DNA of 64,000 nt. It comes from Solidesulfovibrio sp. (GTDB taxonomy: Bacteria > Desulfobacterota > Desulfovibrionia > Desulfovibrionales > Desulfovibrionaceae). Under the pieces are notes generated by a model. That model was not told the DNA's origin and did no database searches. It saw only the letters and a program-made list of their open reading frames with translations. Where the stretch lies: NCBI RefSeq assembly GCF_038562415.1, contig NZ_JBCFBA010000005.1, forward strand, positions 3,519-67,518, written 5' to 3'. The position numbers were made by a program, and so were the translations under genes. Shown piece after piece: positions 62,777 to 64,000 of this stretch (position 1 is its first letter; each line of letters opens with the position of its first letter).

Positions 62777-63211
62777 ATGAAGACCCCCCTTGCCGCCTTG
62801 TTCCTGCTGTTGGTGCTGCTGCCGGCCGCCGTCCTGGCCCAGGAGGAAAAAACGCCCATCACCGACGACCAGAAACCGGCCGTGGAGGCGGCCACGGCCT
62901 GGCTTTCCGGCATCGATGCCGGCGGCTACGGCGCCAGTTGGCAGCAGGCCGCGGCCTCTTTTCGCGGCGCGGTCTCGCAAAAGGACTGGGAAACGGCCCT
63001 GACCGCCTTCCGCAAGCCCCTGGGCGCCCTCAAATCCCGCGAGGCCACCCGGGCCAAGAGCCTGACGAGCCTTTCCGGCGCGCCGGACGGCACCTATGTG
63101 GTCATGGAATTCGCCGCCGCGTTTGCCAACAAGAAGGAGGCCTTCGAGACCGTGGCCTTCTCGCGCGAGGACGACGGGAAATGGCGGGCCGTGGGCTATT
63201 TCATCCGCTAG
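62777..63211 (+). CDS. DUF4019-domain secreted protein
   Basis: 144 residues; signal peptide 1-22 (LLPAAVLAQ). The mature part with AWLSGIDAGGYGASWQQAAASFRGAVSQKDW, PLGALKSREATRAKSL and YVVMEFAAAFANKK matches DUF4019, a small periplasmic domain of unknown function. CCGGAGG supports the ATG. Its stop is four bases from the stop of the convergent binding-protein gene. Little more can be said. Confidence 0.85.
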   Translation: MKTPLAALFLLLVLLPAAVLAQEEKTPITDDQKPAVEAATAWLSGIDAGGYGASWQQAAASFRGAVSQKDWETALTAFRKPLGALKSREATRAKSLTSLSGAPDGTYVVMEFAAAFANKKEAFETVAFSREDDGKWRAVGYFIR

Positions 63212-63215
63212 CGCC

Positions 63216-64000
63216 TCACTCGCGCAGGAAGGAGTGGTCCACCACCACGGTGAAATCCGGCGCGGCGTCGAGGATCTTTTCCCGCACCAAAAAATCGGCC
63301 GTCTGGGCCAGGCTGGCCACAATGGCCTCGTCCAGGCGCAGGCCGTAGGCGTGTCGGGCCATGGCCGCCGCAACCGCCGGCAGCGGCAGGCCGGTGGCCT
63401 CGGCCATGAGGCGGGCCGTCTCTTCGGGGTGGGCCGTGGCATGGGCTTGCGCCTTGGCCAGGGCGCCGAAGAATTTGACCAGCGTCTCCCGGTTGCCGGC
63501 CACGTATTTCGCCCGGGCGAGCAGCATGATCGGATAGTCGTTGCCAAGCCCGGACAGGTCGGCCAGCTGCCGCGCGCCCCTGCCCTCGGCCACCGACGGC
63601 GTGGGTTCGCTGGCGGCGAAGGCGTCGATGGAGCCGGCCGCCAGGGCCTCGGCCATGGCCGGCGGATCGAGGTCCACGAGCTGGACCGCCTCCACGGTCA
63701 TCCCGGCCCTGGACAGGGCCAGAAGCAGCCCGCCGTAGGTCGAGGTGCCCTTCTTGACGCCGATGCGCTTGCCCTTGAGGTCGGCCAGGGCCTTTTGCGG
63801 GGCGTCGGCCTTGACCATGACCCGGTGCCGGCCCTCGCCCGTGGCGTGGCTGGCCAGCATGACCACGCCGGGATGGCGCGCCACCATGACCAGGGCGGCC
63901 GTGTCGCCCATGCCGGCCACGTCCGCCGCACCGGAGTACAGGGCCTCGGCGCAGGCCGGGCCGCTGGAGAACTGCCTGGATTCCACCTCGATGCCGGCCT
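63216..64000 (-). CDS. NMT1/THI5-like periplasmic binding protein, partial
   Basis: The gene starts outside the window; 261 C-terminal residues are seen. They include GSADVAGMGDTAALVMVARHPG-type segments, DLKGKRIGVKKGTSTYGGLLLAL (ligand-binding loop) and SIDAFAASEPTPSVAEGRG, which are typical of the NitT/TauT and NMT1 binding proteins for nitrate, sulfonates or thiamine precursors. The frame is open at the window edge (a GTG at 63986 is internal, not a start). The associated ATPase and permease may lie beyond the edge. Confidence 0.8.
   Translation of the reverse strand, partial: AGIEVESRQFSSGPACAEALYSGAADVAGMGDTAALVMVARHPGVVMLASHATGEGRHRVMVKADAPQKALADLKGKRIGVKKGTSTYGGLLLALSRAGMTVEAVQLVDLDPPAMAEALAAGSIDAFAASEPTPSVAEGRGARQLADLSGLGNDYPIMLLARAKYVAGNRETLVKFFGALAKAQAHATAHPEETARLMAEATGLPLPAVAAAMARHAYGLRLDEAIVASLAQTADFLVREKILDAAPDFTVVVDHSFLRE

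Overview
The window is very GC-rich, densely packed, Gram-negative chromosomal DNA. A lysS-lolC-lolD-bamA operon, an alpha-type glutamine synthetase, many two-component and cyclic-nucleotide signalling proteins, orphan periplasmic binding proteins and an EAL-CBS-GGDEF protein together suggest a Desulfovibrionales bacterium (Desulfovibrio or Solidesulfovibrio type). This is an inference from gene content. I see no phage, insertion sequence, CRISPR array or rRNA.

Layout. 61-6193 (-): envelope biogenesis operon lysS-lolC-lolD-bamA with overlapping genes; bamA carries an extra N-terminal domain. 6375-6450: tRNA-Asn with promoter and terminator. 6998-8353: APC permease. 8481-13580: CHASE2 adenylate cyclase and a hydrolase lipoprotein, convergent with a FecR-domain protein and an outer-membrane barrel. 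13845-19244: orphan BMP binding protein, HGSNAT-like membrane protein, secreted metzincin, methyltransferase, small secreted protein. 19355-24047: Nramp metal transporter divergent from a marR-emrA-emrB efflux operon. 24335-28679: Fe-alcohol dehydrogenase, membrane protein, NlpC/P60 lipoprotein, YgjP-like metallopeptidase, small protein. 28803-34506: rnr, membrane protein, PstS-like binding protein and sensor kinase in a tight operon. 34580-40331: LivJ-like binding protein, hybrid kinase, response regulator and kinase.

40332-41008 is the most unusual stretch. It is a gene-free tandem array of hairpins whose loops and linkers carry CCCCTCC or CTCCCTCC (anti-Shine-Dalgarno-like) and which end in strong GC hairpins. 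It looks like a cluster of small RNAs.

41009-43517 (-): glnA, YchJ-like protein, MnmM-like methyltransferase. 43862-51800 (+): TPR-methyltransferase, a FecR-TPR-barrel fusion, and a second CHASE2 cyclase; this repeats the 8-13 kb locus with the FecR and barrel parts fused. 51875-55341: two more metallopeptidases, separated by an AT-rich island. 55543-57876: c-di-GMP protein. 57938-60451 (-): membrane-bound sigma54-activator-like protein with a degenerate GAFTGA loop. 60828-62677: TetR and acyltransferase. 62777-64000: DUF4019 protein and the end of an NMT1-like binding protein cut by the window edge.

Shared themes are outer-membrane assembly and lipoprotein sorting, periplasmic sensing feeding cAMP, c-di-GMP and phosphorelay outputs, and secreted peptidases.
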